Source of the DNA: Lysobacteraceae bacterium NML08-0793 | GTDB lineage: Bacteria; Pseudomonadota; Gammaproteobacteria; Xanthomonadales; Xanthomonadaceae | Direction of reading: 5' to 3' | Assembly: GCA_002798275.1 (NCBI GenBank) | Contig: NWQR01000002.1 | Span: forward strand, 310,001 to 374,000 | Length of the DNA stretch: 64,000 nt | Shown here: one piece after another, positions 9,266 through 17,896 of the stretch | How positions within the stretch are numbered: position 1 is the stretch's first letter | Layout: every line of letters starts with the position of its first letter | Position numbers and translations under genes: made by a program | The notes under the pieces: generated by a model | What the model was told of the DNA's origin: nothing | Databases searched by the model: none | What the model saw: only the letters and a program-made list of their open reading frames with translations

Positions 9266-10315
9266 ATGGACGGGTTGCTGTGCTGGTGCCGCGCCGGGTT
9301 CGAGCCTGACCTTGCCGCAGAATTGACCGAGCGCGCCGCCGAGGCCGGTCTTGCCGGTTACGCCCGTACCGAGCGCGGAAGCGGCTATGTCATCTTTCAT
9401 GGCGAGGAGGCCGATGCACTGGATGCCGCCCTGCCTTGGCGCAGCTTGGTATTTGCCCGGCAAAAGCTGCGGCTCCTAGCAGAACTGCGCGGTATCGACA
9501 CCCAAGATCGCATCCGCCCGGTGCTGGTTGCGCTGAAAAATATCGGGCAACGCTTTGGCGAGGTTTGGCTGGAGCACCCGGACTCGGAGACCGGCAAACC
9601 GCTGGCCGGGCTCGCCCGCAGCTTCGGCAATGCCCTGCGCCCGGCACTGCGCAAGCACGGGCTGCTCTGTACCAGCGCCGACAGCCGCCTACCGCGTCTG
9701 CATGTGGCGATACTGGCCAGCGATCATCTGCTGCTGGCCTGCACCAACCCGCAAGAGGGCGCCCCTTGGCCACTTGGCATCCCACGGCTGAAAATGCACC
9801 CGGATGCCCCCTCACGCAGCGCACTGAAGCTGGAAGAAGCCTTTCTCAGCCTGCTCACCGAAAACGAGCGCAGCCGCCTTTTGCAAAACGGCATGCGCGC
9901 TGCCGACCTCGGCGCCGCCCCCGGCGGCTGGACCTGGGTACTGACCCGTCACGGTCTGCATGTGCATGCCATCGACAACGGCCCGTTGCGCGCACATGTG
10001 CTCGATACCGGTCTTGTCACTCATCTACGCGAAGACGGCTTCCGTTGGCGCCCGGCAACCCCGCTTGACTGGATGGTTTGCGACATGGTGGAGCAGCCGA
10101 TCCGCGTGGCTGCACGCATGGCCGAATGGTTCGCCCACGGCTGGTGCCAGCATGCGGTGTTCAATTTGAAACTGCCGATGAAAAAACGCTGGGCGGAAAC
10201 CGCCCGCTGTCTGGCGCTGTTCCGGCAACAGGCCGACGCGCTTGCCACCCTGCGCTGCAAGCAGCTCTATCACGACCGCGAAGAAATCACCGTGTTCGCA
10301 AGCCGCAAGGACTGA
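9266..10315 (+). CDS. rlmM: 23S rRNA 2'-O-ribose C2498 methyltransferase RlmM
   Basis: RlmM methylates C2498 in the peptidyl-transferase region of 23S rRNA using S-adenosylmethionine. The 349-residue protein has an N-terminal THUMP-like region and a Rossmann methyltransferase domain with SAM motif DLGAAPGGW near residue 213. Downstream are the acidic MVCDMVEQP segment and the Lys-containing LKLPMKKRW, in line with the catalytic tetrad of RlmM/FtsJ-type enzymes. The start ATG 9266 is one base after the deaminase stop (TTGAGATGG), so glnS, the deaminase and rlmM form one tight operon. Its end nearly touches a convergent minus-strand gene. Confidence 0.93.
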   Translation: MDGLLCWCRAGFEPDLAAELTERAAEAGLAGYARTERGSGYVIFHGEEADALDAALPWRSLVFARQKLRLLAELRGIDTQDRIRPVLVALKNIGQRFGEVWLEHPDSETGKPLAGLARSFGNALRPALRKHGLLCTSADSRLPRLHVAILASDHLLLACTNPQEGAPWPLGIPRLKMHPDAPSRSALKLEEAFLSLLTENERSRLLQNGMRAADLGAAPGGWTWVLTRHGLHVHAIDNGPLRAHVLDTGLVTHLREDGFRWRPATPLDWMVCDMVEQPIRVAARMAEWFAHGWCQHAVFNLKLPMKKRWAETARCLALFRQQADALATLRCKQLYHDREEITVFASRKD

Positions 10316-10316
10316 T

Positions 10317-10577
10317 TCAATCCTGCCTCACGCCATCCACCCAGATGGATTGGCCGGGATGATGCTCGCCGATGATTTCGATGGCAGCGGCGAGCCCCAC
10401 CCCATCGGCCGCATCAAATCCCTGCGCAAAGCGCGTTACCGCGACCCCGGCAGAGCGCAGCTGCTCGATTTCCGCCGCATCGAGCACCGCCCACAACACC
10501 CATAGTGCAGCGGGCGGCCATGCCGAGGAGGCCGCCAACTGCCGATAGATGGCTCTGTTACGCAGCAAATGCACCAT
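10317..10577 (-). CDS. Conserved-looking small protein of unknown function
   Basis: I do not recognise this 86-residue product. It starts MVHLLRNRAIYRQLAAS, then has PPAALWVLWAVLDAAEI, a moderately hydrophobic stretch, and ends GQSIWVDGVRQD. The case for it being real is position: it starts three bases after the stop of the MetA-family gene on the same strand and fills exactly the space up to the convergent rlmM end. No clear ribosome binding site is visible, so translation may be coupled. No function is proposed. Confidence 0.55.
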   Translation of the reverse strand: MVHLLRNRAIYRQLAASSAWPPAALWVLWAVLDAAEIEQLRSAGVAVTRFAQGFDAADGVGLAAAIEIIGEHHPGQSIWVDGVRQD

Positions 10578-10580
10578 GCT

Positions 10581-11642
10581 TCAGTCTTGCGGCTTGCCCA
10601 GCAGTCCCAGCGGATTGGCCGGATCAACCCCGTCCATGTACTGCCGGGTGCGGTCGTGATGGGTGAGCTGATAAATCAGGCCGAGCCAGTTGGCAAAAAT
10701 CGCCTTGGCGGTATCGCGCCAGGTATTGTCGATCAGCTCCGACAGCGCCGGGTACGGAAACGGCGCGTCGGGGAAGCCGTCCCGGATGTAATCGGCCAGC
10801 AGCGCCTGGGCTTCTTCCGGCAAATAGTTCGCCGGCAGTTGCGGTTTTTGCGCGCTTTCGCCACGCGCAAAGGCCAAGAGATCGCGCTTGTATTCTTTCA
10901 GCAGGCTCAACTGGTCATATTCCGGGTGCCCCTGCAAATAGACATGGCGAAAGCCGTCCCTAGAGGTGGCCAGTGCCACGCTGCCATCTAGCCCCGCCAC
11001 CAGCACCGGCAGGCCATGCGCCTGCAAGGCCGCGGCGGAAACTTCATTGCGACGCGAATGCGGCATGTCGAAACGGGTATTGATGTTCGACAGCAGTGGA
11101 TGCTTGCGCTCAAGCACGCGGTGGGCAAACACGCCGAAGCACTTGTCCGCCAGCGGCTTGCGCTCGATGCCGTAAAAATGCTGAAAGGCCGCATGCGAGG
11201 CCAGGCAGGAGCACAGTACCGAGGCGACGTTTTCATCGGCCCAAGCGAACACGCGCAGCATCTGCTCCAGATACGGCTCATCGTGCAGATTGGCATGAAT
11301 CGGATTGGTGCCGGTGATGATCAGACCATCCAGTCCATGCGCGGCAACCTCGTCGAAACGCTCGTAGTGCTGCGCGATATAAGCGCGGGTTTCGTCGCTG
11401 CGCGGGATGCCGTCGATGGTAAAGATGTGCACATAAAACTGCGCGATGCGATTGCAGCTGCCGACAAGGCGCAGAAACTGACGCTCGGTGGCGCGCAGGG
11501 CGCCATCGGGCATCATGTTCAAAAGACCGATATGCAGCTCGCGGATGTCCTGATGCAGCGCGCGCTGCACCTCCAATACCTCCTGCCCTTCGGCACGGAT
11601 GCGCTCCAGTGATTCAAGCGGACGGTGGGCGACCAAGGGCAT
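10581..11642 (-). CDS. MetA-family homoserine O-acyltransferase
   Basis: The 353-residue product belongs to the HTS/MetA family, which acylates homoserine (succinyl- or acetyl-CoA) as the first committed step of methionine synthesis. The N-terminal LHIGLLNMMPDGALRATERQF is a family hallmark. The nucleophile should be the second Cys of LCSCLASHAAF near residue 145, placed by alignment to the YGI that follows. The catalytic His/Glu pair is QGHPEYD near 237-243. The segment that decides acyl donor in classical MetA reads GTNPIHANL here, so donor and even acceptor (homoserine or serine) should not be assumed. ATG 11642 is chosen because it gives the family N-terminus; the frame is open further upstream into the nrd control region. 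Confidence 0.85.
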   Translation of the reverse strand: MPLVAHRPLESLERIRAEGQEVLEVQRALHQDIRELHIGLLNMMPDGALRATERQFLRLVGSCNRIAQFYVHIFTIDGIPRSDETRAYIAQHYERFDEVAAHGLDGLIITGTNPIHANLHDEPYLEQMLRVFAWADENVASVLCSCLASHAAFQHFYGIERKPLADKCFGVFAHRVLERKHPLLSNINTRFDMPHSRRNEVSAAALQAHGLPVLVAGLDGSVALATSRDGFRHVYLQGHPEYDQLSLLKEYKRDLLAFARGESAQKPQLPANYLPEEAQALLADYIRDGFPDAPFPYPALSELIDNTWRDTAKAIFANWLGLIYQLTHHDRTRQYMDGVDPANPLGLLGKPQD

Positions 11643-12031
11643 TGCAAAACTCGCAGGCAAAAAGCAGCCGCGCATTATCCGGCAATGCTTGGCAAACCGC
11701 GATTTCAGCCAACAACAGATCGCACGCCAAAGGCCGTGCCCGTCTGATCGGGCTCGCTCATGCCCGGCTTTCCCTTGTCCCGCAAGGCTTCTGTGCAAGC
11801 TGGGCCAGCTTTCTTGAAAACCACAAGATGTAGTGTATTTGACTCGGGAAAAATACTGTATATCCTGTTCCGCCCAGAGCGCAGACGACTGCCTCTTTGC
11901 TTGCAAGGGCTGTACTTTGGGCAACTCCAGCGAAAGCCGACAGCGCATCTTCTCCGACTGCCTGCCCTTTTGCCGCTTTGCTTTCAGCCCCGGACAACAT
12001 GCCCCAACCTCACCCCATTCGAGTGGATGCC
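11643..12031 (+). other. Divergent metA-like/nrdA intergenic region
   Basis: About 390 bases separate the divergent MetA-family and nrdA genes. The right half holds the tandem NrdR-type boxes and a possible sigma-70 promoter for nrdAB. The left part would be the leader of the MetA-family gene. I found no convincing riboswitch, attenuator or short gene in it. If nrdA instead starts at ATG 11999, the region ends there. Confidence 0.6.
11821..11868 (+). promoter_or_regulatory. Tandem NrdR boxes overlapping a sigma-70-like nrdAB promoter
   Basis: Two 16-base elements, CCACAAGATGTAGTGT (11821-11836) and ATACTGTATATCCTGT (11853-11868), resemble the NrdR-box consensus (ACACwATATwTwGTGT style). Their starts are 32 bases apart, the three-helical-turn spacing known for NrdR operators. 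A possible -35 TTGACT (11839-11844) and -10 TATCCT (11861-11866, 16-base spacer) lie within the pair, so bound NrdR would block polymerase. NrdR is an ATP/dATP-sensing repressor of ribonucleotide reductase genes; its own gene is not in this window. Confidence 0.7.
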
Positions 12032-14431
12032 ATGAGCCAAAACAACGATGTTGCAGTCCCCTCGCCTGCCACCGCACAAGGCGAAAACTTCACCCTTACC
12101 CCGCCCGCCGCGGCGCATGCCATGACCGTGACCAAACGCGATGGCAGCCGTCAGGCCGTGGATCTGAACAAAATCGTATTCGCCATTGCCCGTTGCACCG
12201 AAGGTCTGCACGCAGTGGATCCGATGCGCGTGGCCACTCGCACCATTTCCGGGTTGTATGACGGGGCGACCACGCAGGAGCTGGACGAGCTGTCCATCCG
12301 CACCGCCGCGCTCCTGATCGGTGAGGAGCCCGAATACGGCAAGCTGGCCGCACGGCTGCTCGCCAACGTGATTGCCAAGGAAGTTTCCGGACAGGAAATC
12401 CATGCGTTTTCGCAATCGGTAGCGCGCGGCCACGAGGTCGGCCTCATTAATGACCGACTGCTGGGCTTTGTGCAGACCCATGCACGCAAGCTCAACGATG
12501 CCATCGACCCGATGCAGGACTGGCAGTTCGACTATTTCGGCCTGCGCACGCTGTATGACCGCTATCTGCTGCGCCATCCGCATTCGCGCAAGGTGATTGA
12601 AACCCCGCAGCAGTTCTTCCTGCGCATCGCCAGCGCCCTGTCCGAAGATGTTACCGAGGCCATCGCGCTGTATCGCACCATGAGCTCGCTGGAATACATC
12701 CCAAGCTCACCGACGCTGTTCAATGCCGGTACCCGCCACGAGCAGCTGTCCTCGTGCTTCCTGCTCGACTCGCCACAGGACTCGCTGGAATCAATCTATG
12801 CCAAGTACGGTGATATCGCCCAGCTCTCCAAGTTCAGCGGCGGCATTGGCGTGGGCTACAGCCGGGTGCGCTCGCGCGGCTCGCTGATTCGCTCCACCAA
12901 TGGGCATTCCAATGGCATCGTGCCGTGGCTGAAAACGCTGGATTCTTCGGTCGCCGCAGTCAACCAGGGCGGCAAGCGCAAGGGTGCGGCCTGCGTTTAT
13001 CTGGAAACCTGGCATGCCGATATCGAGGACTTTCTGGAGCTGCGCGACAACACCGGCGACGAAGCCCGTCGTACACACAATCTGAACCTGGCCAACTGGG
13101 TGCCGGATTTGTTCATGAAGCGCGTCGAGGCCGATCAGGAATGGTCGCTATTTGACCCGAACGTGGTGCCGGAACTGGTGGATCTGCACAACGAAGCCTT
13201 CGAGGCGGCCTATCTGCAAGCCGAAGCGCAGGGCAAGGCCAGTAAACAGGTATCGGCACGCAAGCTGTATGCGCGCATGATGCGTACCCTGGCCGAAACC
13301 GGCAATGGCTGGATGACCTTCAAGGACAAATGCAACCGCGCCAGCAATCAGACCCTGCGCCCGCAGAACGTGATTCATCTTTCCAACCTCTGCACCGAGA
13401 TTCTGGAAATCACCTCCAACGAAGAAACCGCCGTCTGCAATCTCGGCTCCATCAATCTGGGGCGGCATCTGGACGAATACGGCGATTTCGATTTCCGCAA
13501 GCTGGGCGAAACCGTGCGTCAGGCCGTAACCCAGCTTGACCGGGTGATCGACCTCAATTTCTATCCGATCGAGTCGGCACGGCGCGGCAATCTGCGCTGG
13601 CGGCCGGTCGGGCTTGGCTGCATGGGGCTACAGGATGTGTTCTTCAGAAAACGCCTGCCCTTTGACAGCGAGGAAGCCCGTGCGCTGTCGAAGAAAATCG
13701 CTGAAACCATCTATTTCCACGCGCTGGAAGCCTCCTGCGAACTGGCGCAGGAAAAAGGCGCGCACCCCAGTTTTGCCGATACCCGCGCCTCGCAGGGCGC
13801 GCTGCAATTCGATGCCTGGGATGCGCAAGTGGAAGACCCAGCGCGCTGGGAAAACCTGCGCGCGCGCATCAAGGAACACGGTCTGCGCAATTCGCTGCTG
13901 ATTGCCATCGCTCCGACCGCCACGATCGCCTCGATCGCCGGCTGCTATGAATGCGTGGAGCCGCAAGTCTCCAACCTGTTCAAGCGCGAAACGCTCTCCG
14001 GCGACTTCCTGCAAGTGAACCGCTATCTGATTGACGAGCTGAAAAAGCTTGGCCTGTGGACGCCGGAAATGCGCGACACCATCAAGCTTGCCGAAGGCTC
14101 GATCCAGCAAATCGAAGCCATCCCCGAAAGCTTGCGTCAGGTATATCGCACCGCTTGGGAGCTGCCGATGCGATCGCTGATTGACATGGCCGCCGACCGT
14201 GGCGCCTTCATCGACCAGTCCGCCTCGCTCAATCTGTTCATGGAAAGCCCGAACATCGGTGCGCTCTCTTCGATGTACATGTATGCGTGGAAACGCGGCA
14301 TCAAGACCACCTACTACCTGCGCTCGCGTCCGGCGACCCGCATCACCAAGACCACGGTATCGACCTACACCCCGGCACAGGCAGTGGCCTGCTCGCTGGA
14401 AAACCCCGAAAGCTGCGAGGCCTGCCAATAA
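12032..14431 (+). CDS. nrdA: Class Ia ribonucleoside-diphosphate reductase, alpha subunit
   Basis: NrdA reduces ribonucleoside diphosphates to deoxy forms with the NrdB radical subunit. The 799-residue form shows an N-terminal ATP-cone (VTKRDGSRQAVDLNKI), the redox Cys pair (SSCFLLD near 240 and AVCNLGS near 467), the thiyl Cys in SNLCTEI near 451, the radical-transfer tyrosines in TTYYLR near 760, and the C-terminal thioredoxin-interacting CEACQ tail. Start is uncertain between ATG 12032 (MSQNND, weak GAGTGG upstream) and ATG 11999 (MPQPHP). Its TAA overlaps the nrdB ATG by one base. Expression is likely NrdR-controlled. Confidence 0.96.
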   Translation: MSQNNDVAVPSPATAQGENFTLTPPAAAHAMTVTKRDGSRQAVDLNKIVFAIARCTEGLHAVDPMRVATRTISGLYDGATTQELDELSIRTAALLIGEEPEYGKLAARLLANVIAKEVSGQEIHAFSQSVARGHEVGLINDRLLGFVQTHARKLNDAIDPMQDWQFDYFGLRTLYDRYLLRHPHSRKVIETPQQFFLRIASALSEDVTEAIALYRTMSSLEYIPSSPTLFNAGTRHEQLSSCFLLDSPQDSLESIYAKYGDIAQLSKFSGGIGVGYSRVRSRGSLIRSTNGHSNGIVPWLKTLDSSVAAVNQGGKRKGAACVYLETWHADIEDFLELRDNTGDEARRTHNLNLANWVPDLFMKRVEADQEWSLFDPNVVPELVDLHNEAFEAAYLQAEAQGKASKQVSARKLYARMMRTLAETGNGWMTFKDKCNRASNQTLRPQNVIHLSNLCTEILEITSNEETAVCNLGSINLGRHLDEYGDFDFRKLGETVRQAVTQLDRVIDLNFYPIESARRGNLRWRPVGLGCMGLQDVFFRKRLPFDSEEARALSKKIAETIYFHALEASCELAQEKGAHPSFADTRASQGALQFDAWDAQVEDPARWENLRARIKEHGLRNSLLIAIAPTATIASIAGCYECVEPQVSNLFKRETLSGDFLQVNRYLIDELKKLGLWTPEMRDTIKLAEGSIQQIEAIPESLRQVYRTAWELPMRSLIDMAADRGAFIDQSASLNLFMESPNIGALSSMYMYAWKRGIKTTYYLRSRPATRITKTTVSTYTPAQAVACSLENPESCEACQ

Positions 14432-15450
14432 TGACCGACAATCGCCAACCCCATCTGCTCGACCCCGGTTTCGAGCTGACCCTGCGGCCGATGCGTTATC
14501 CGCAGTTCTATGAGATGTATCGCAACGCAATCAAGAACACCTGGACGGTGGAAGAAATCAACTTCCAGATCGACATCTCCGACCTGCACAGCAAGATGTC
14601 GCCGGCCGACCAGCACTTGATTCATCGTCTGGTGGCGTTTTTTGCCACCGGCGATTCAATCGTCGCCAACAATCTGGTGCTGAACCTGTATCAGCACCTC
14701 AACGCGCCCGAAGCGCGCATGTATCTGTCGCGCCAGTTGTATGAAGAAGCCCTGCATGTGCAGTTTTATCTAACGCTCCTGGACAACTATCTGCCCGATC
14801 CGGCCGAGCGCGCGCGCGCCTTTGCGGCGGTCGAGAACATTCCCTCGATCAAGAAAAAGGCCGATTTCTGCTTCAAGTGGATCGACAGCATTCAAGACCT
14901 CAAGCGCATCGAAACCCGCGCCGAGCGTCGCCAGTTCCTGCTCAACCAGATCTGCTTTGCCGCCTGCATTGAGGGTTTGTTCTTCTTTGCCGCGTTTGCC
15001 TATGTGTATTACTTCCGCTCGCGCGGCCTGCTGCCGGGCTTGGCTTCCGGCACCAACTGGGTGTTCCGCGACGAAAGCTGCCATATGGAATTCGCCTTCG
15101 AAGCGGTGCGCACCATCCGCGAGGAAGAGCCGGAGTTGTTCGATGATGAAATGAAACAGCAAGTGCGCGAAATGCTGGCCGAAGCCATCGAATGCGAAAT
15201 GCAATTTGCCGAGGACGTGCTTTCCGGCGGCGTGGCCGGCATTTCCGAGCGCGACATGCGCCAGTATCTGCAACACTGCGCCGACCAGCACTTTGCCAAG
15301 CTCGGCATGGAAAAGGTCTATCACGTGCGCAATCCGCTGCCGTTCATGGAGCTGCAAGACGTGCAAGAGCTGACCAACTTCTTCGAGCGTCGCGTTTCCG
15401 CCTATCAGGTCGGCGTGCAGGGCGAAGTCAGCTTCGACCACGCTTTCTGA
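14431..15450 (+). CDS. nrdB: Class Ia ribonucleoside-diphosphate reductase, beta subunit
   Basis: NrdB houses the diferric-tyrosyl radical that starts catalysis in NrdA. In the 339-residue product I see the metal ligand Asp of ATGDSIV near residue 75, the Glu and His of EEALHVQFY near 106-110 and later EGLFFFAAF and DESCHMEFAF supplying further ligands. The radical tyrosine is present at the expected +4 position after the first iron-binding His (near residue 113), so this is a normal Fe-Tyr type subunit. ATG 14431 overlaps the nrdA stop (TAATG), ensuring coupled expression. Confidence 0.96.
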   Translation: MTDNRQPHLLDPGFELTLRPMRYPQFYEMYRNAIKNTWTVEEINFQIDISDLHSKMSPADQHLIHRLVAFFATGDSIVANNLVLNLYQHLNAPEARMYLSRQLYEEALHVQFYLTLLDNYLPDPAERARAFAAVENIPSIKKKADFCFKWIDSIQDLKRIETRAERRQFLLNQICFAACIEGLFFFAAFAYVYYFRSRGLLPGLASGTNWVFRDESCHMEFAFEAVRTIREEEPELFDDEMKQQVREMLAEAIECEMQFAEDVLSGGVAGISERDMRQYLQHCADQHFAKLGMEKVYHVRNPLPFMELQDVQELTNFFERRVSAYQVGVQGEVSFDHAF

Positions 15451-15541
15451 TTGCCTCTTTCGATAGCGCCGATACGGCCTGCCGACCGCAAACGCGCTCG
15501 GCAGGTCGCAAGCGTCTGCCCCCACCGCATGACGGCCAACT

Positions 15542-16231
15542 ATGGATTTCCTGAAACTGCTGCGCTCGGCAGAAGATGCACTGTATGAGCTGATGATGTG
15601 GCTGCTGCTGTATCCGCTGACGCTATGGCGGATTCTGCGCCACCCTGCGCGGCTGGAAGCCAAAATCCGCGAAGAGCTCGGCCAAAATGACGAGCAGCGC
15701 TTTGATGATGCGATTTCTCCGCCAATGTGCCTGCTGGCCTCGTTGGCGGTCAGCATGCTGGTACCCGATAGCAGCAGCAGCGAAAACCTGAACACGCTCG
15801 CCCGCTGGTTGACCAGCAATATCTACAACGAATGGCTGGCTCTGGCGGCGCTGTTTGCCCTGTTGCCGCTTGCTTATGCCACTGCCACCTTGCTGCGCCA
15901 GCGGCTGCCGATACGCCGCGACAATCTGCGCCTGCCGTTCTATACCCATGCTTGGCTGGTTTCACCACCCGCCCTGCTGCTTGCCCTGTCCCTACTGATC
16001 TTCGACTACCTGCCCGCACTGACCAGCAGCTTTGCCATTGGCGCCGGATTTATCCTGATTTGGTATGCCCGCGCGGTAATATCGACCCTGATGCGCACAG
16101 GCGGCTATCGCTTGCTGCCTGCTTGTCTGGTATTTCTGGCCGGCATCATTCTGACGCTTTTGGTCGCCTTCGCATTGCTGATTGTCATGGTGCTGGAGCC
16201 TGCCGATCTTGCGCGCCTGAAGGCCGCCTGA
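15542..16231 (+). CDS. Multi-pass membrane protein of unknown function
   Basis: This 229-residue protein has an N-terminal amphipathic segment followed by about five or six hydrophobic helices, for example WLALAALFALLPLAYATATLL, WLVSPPALLLALSLLIF and FLAGIILTLLVAFALLI. Charged residues cluster between the first two (ARLEAKIREELGQNDEQ). Gross architecture recalls YIP1-like integral membrane proteins, but no diagnostic motif is seen and I assign no function. It sits between nrdB and a thioesterase gene on the same strand, 91 bases after nrdB. Confidence 0.8.
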   Translation: MDFLKLLRSAEDALYELMMWLLLYPLTLWRILRHPARLEAKIREELGQNDEQRFDDAISPPMCLLASLAVSMLVPDSSSSENLNTLARWLTSNIYNEWLALAALFALLPLAYATATLLRQRLPIRRDNLRLPFYTHAWLVSPPALLLALSLLIFDYLPALTSSFAIGAGFILIWYARAVISTLMRTGGYRLLPACLVFLAGIILTLLVAFALLIVMVLEPADLARLKAA

Positions 16232-16251
16232 CCCTACCCCGGAGAACTTTC

Positions 16252-16656
16252 TTGACCCCGTCTGCTGCCAGCAACTGCGCCGATGTGCGCATGATTGAAA
16301 TCGTTTTTCCCCACCATGCCAACCACCTCGGCACCCTGTTTGGCGGCCAGGCACTGGCCTGGATGGACAAGGCGGCCTTCATCGCCGCCACCCGCCACGC
16401 CCGCCGCACCGTGGTGACTGCGCGCTCGGATGAAATCAACTTCAGTGCCCCGGTGCCGGTCGGCTCCTTGGTGGAAGTCATCGCCCGCGTGATGCAGACC
16501 GGCCGCACCTCGATGCAGGTAGAAGTGGAACTGCACTGCGAAGACCTGCTAAGCGGTGCAACCTATCTCGCCACCCGTGGGCATTTCAGCATGGTGGCAC
16601 TGGACGAAAACGGCCACCCCACCGCCGTGCCGGCACTTTCCAGCACCAGCGAATAA
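16252..16656 (+). CDS. Acyl-CoA thioesterase, YciA/BFIT-like hotdog fold
   Basis: This 134-residue cytoplasmic protein should hydrolyse acyl-CoA thioesters to free acid and CoA. The hotdog-thioesterase signature is clear: FPHHANHLGTLFGGQALAWM near residues 17-36, VVTARSDEINFSAPVPVGS with the conserved Asp, and GRTSMQVEVEL. The start is taken as TTG 16252 because GGAG sits seven bases before it; the next in-frame ATG (16291) would cut into the conserved core. The frame is open upstream to 15832, overlapping the membrane-protein gene in another frame, but has no family similarity there. Confidence 0.88.
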   Translation: MTPSAASNCADVRMIEIVFPHHANHLGTLFGGQALAWMDKAAFIAATRHARRTVVTARSDEINFSAPVPVGSLVEVIARVMQTGRTSMQVEVELHCEDLLSGATYLATRGHFSMVALDENGHPTAVPALSSTSE

Positions 16657-16772
16657 GAGGCGCGCGCAGCTCCCTAGCCTAGCCTGCGCGAGAATGCACG
16701 CAGCCGAAATACATTCATCCAGGCGCTAGCTGTCGGGTGCTTCAATGCAATTCCCAACTACACCCGGAGCCG

Positions 16773-17498
16773 ATGATGAACGACCGCACGCCCCTTTCCC
16801 TGCTCTTGCCTGCCGCATTGCTTGCCATTGGGCTGGCAGGCGGCGGCTGGCTGGCCGCCAATGGCATGATCAAACTGCGCACCGCCGATCGCTATGTCAC
16901 GGTGAAAGGCTCGGCAGAAAAAGAGGTCGCCGCCAATTTGCTGGTCTGGCCCTTGGCGCATTCGGTCAGCGGCAATGACCTAGCGGAAGTACAGCGGCAG
17001 CTGGATGCCAATACCGCACAAATCCGCGATTTTTTCATCAGCGCCGGATTTGGCGAGGAAGAAATCATCACCGCACCGCCACGGCTGGAAGATCGCTGGG
17101 TCTGGGCCTATGGCGAAAATCGCCCAGCCGAGCGTTTCCGTTATTCCAACAGCGTTACCCTGCGCACCCAAGATGTGGCCAAGGCTCAAGCGGTATTGCG
17201 CCGCAGTGGCGAGCTGATATCGCGCGGCATTTTGCTTAGCGGCAGCAGTGATGGCGAAAGCAATGGCCCGGAGTTCAGCTATACCGATCTCAACCGCATC
17301 AAGCCCGCGCTGATTGCCGAAGCCACCGCCGAGGCGCGCAAGGCCGCCGAGCAGTTCGCCAAGGACTCCGGCGCCGATATTGGCGGCATCCGCAGCGCCA
17401 ACCAAGGGGTCATCACCATCACCGAGCGCGATCGCGGCAGCCCGCAGATCAAGACCGTGCGCGTGGTGACGACCGTGGAATATTTCCTCAAGGATTGA
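16773..17498 (+). CDS. SIMPL-domain periplasmic/membrane-anchored protein
   Basis: The product (241 residues from ATG 16773) has an N-terminal hydrophobic anchor (LSLLLPAALLAIGLAGGGWL) followed by a SIMPL/DUF541 domain: YVTVKGSAEKEV at its start, RYSNSVTLRTQD in the middle and EATAEARKAAEQFAKDSGADIG at its end. SIMPL proteins lie in the cell envelope and have been linked to oxidative-stress protection, but the biochemical role is unclear. Two adjacent ATGs (16773, 16776) follow CGGAGCCG. Downstream DNA holds a hairpin that serves the opposite strand. Confidence 0.85.
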   Translation: MMNDRTPLSLLLPAALLAIGLAGGGWLAANGMIKLRTADRYVTVKGSAEKEVAANLLVWPLAHSVSGNDLAEVQRQLDANTAQIRDFFISAGFGEEEIITAPPRLEDRWVWAYGENRPAERFRYSNSVTLRTQDVAKAQAVLRRSGELISRGILLSGSSDGESNGPEFSYTDLNRIKPALIAEATAEARKAAEQFAKDSGADIGGIRSANQGVITITERDRGSPQIKTVRVVTTVEYFLKD

Positions 17499-17545
17499 GT
17501 CGGCCTGCCAAGGCCACCCGCCCCACCCGGAAATACGGGGATTTC

Positions 17546-17576
17546 AAAAAACAACACCCCGGCAACTGCCGGGGTG
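17546..17576 (-). terminator. Rho-independent terminator for the bTHX gene
   Basis: A 9-bp perfect stem CACCCCGGC/GCCGGGGTG with loop AACT lies at 17555-17576. Reading on the minus strand, it is followed by TTGTTTTTT. It lies 48 bases after the bTHX stop. Confidence 0.85.
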
Positions 17577-17623
17577 GTTCAGCTTGGACAGCGCCCTTTG
17601 CAGGACACTGCGCCGCATGTCAA

Positions 17624-17782
17624 TCAGGCTGCCTTCTTGGCGACAGTCTTCTTGCCTGCGGCTTTCTTGGCCACCGGCGCAGCGGCAGAGCCAGCGGTCT
17701 TGGTGATGGCCTTCGGACGGACATTGCCGTAGCTGCAGTTGTAACGCTTGCCCTTGGCGGTCTTGCGGTCGCCTTTACCCAT
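17624..17782 (-). CDS. 30S ribosomal protein bTHX with Lys/Ala tail
   Basis: A 52-codon gene on the minus strand starts [20 protein letters not shown], matching the bTHX (Thx/S31) family opening MGKGDxKTxxGK. bTHX is a small basic peptide that sits at the top of the 30S head. A strong AAGGAGAA lies upstream of ATG 17782. The remaining residues form an extension rich in Lys and Ala ([18 protein letters not shown]) that is longer than the short classical Thx and resembles histone-like basic tails. A good terminator follows. Confidence 0.82.
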   Translation of the reverse strand: MGKGDRKTAKGKRYNCSYGNVRPKAITKTAGSAAAPVAKKAAGKKTVAKKAA

Positions 17783-17896
17783 GAGATGTTCTCCTTGAGA
17801 AGATAAATGAACGAGCCCCGCGCAGTGGCGCCGGGCGATGAATATGAAAACGGGGCGCTAGGGTAGCACAAGCCCCGGCATGCGTGGAATCACAAG

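Noticed and set aside
11643-11820. Possible SAM or methionine riboswitch in the leader of the MetA-family gene
   Set aside because: I could not find a paired core or expression platform by eye; composition is ordinary.
15478-15505. Inverted repeat CCTGCCGA...TCGGCAGG after nrdB
   Set aside because: Long 12-base loop and no T-tract; not enough to call a terminator.
14770-15819. 349-codon frame antisense to nrdB and the following gene
   Set aside because: Covers two genuine plus-strand genes; product looks like mirror-coded sequence.
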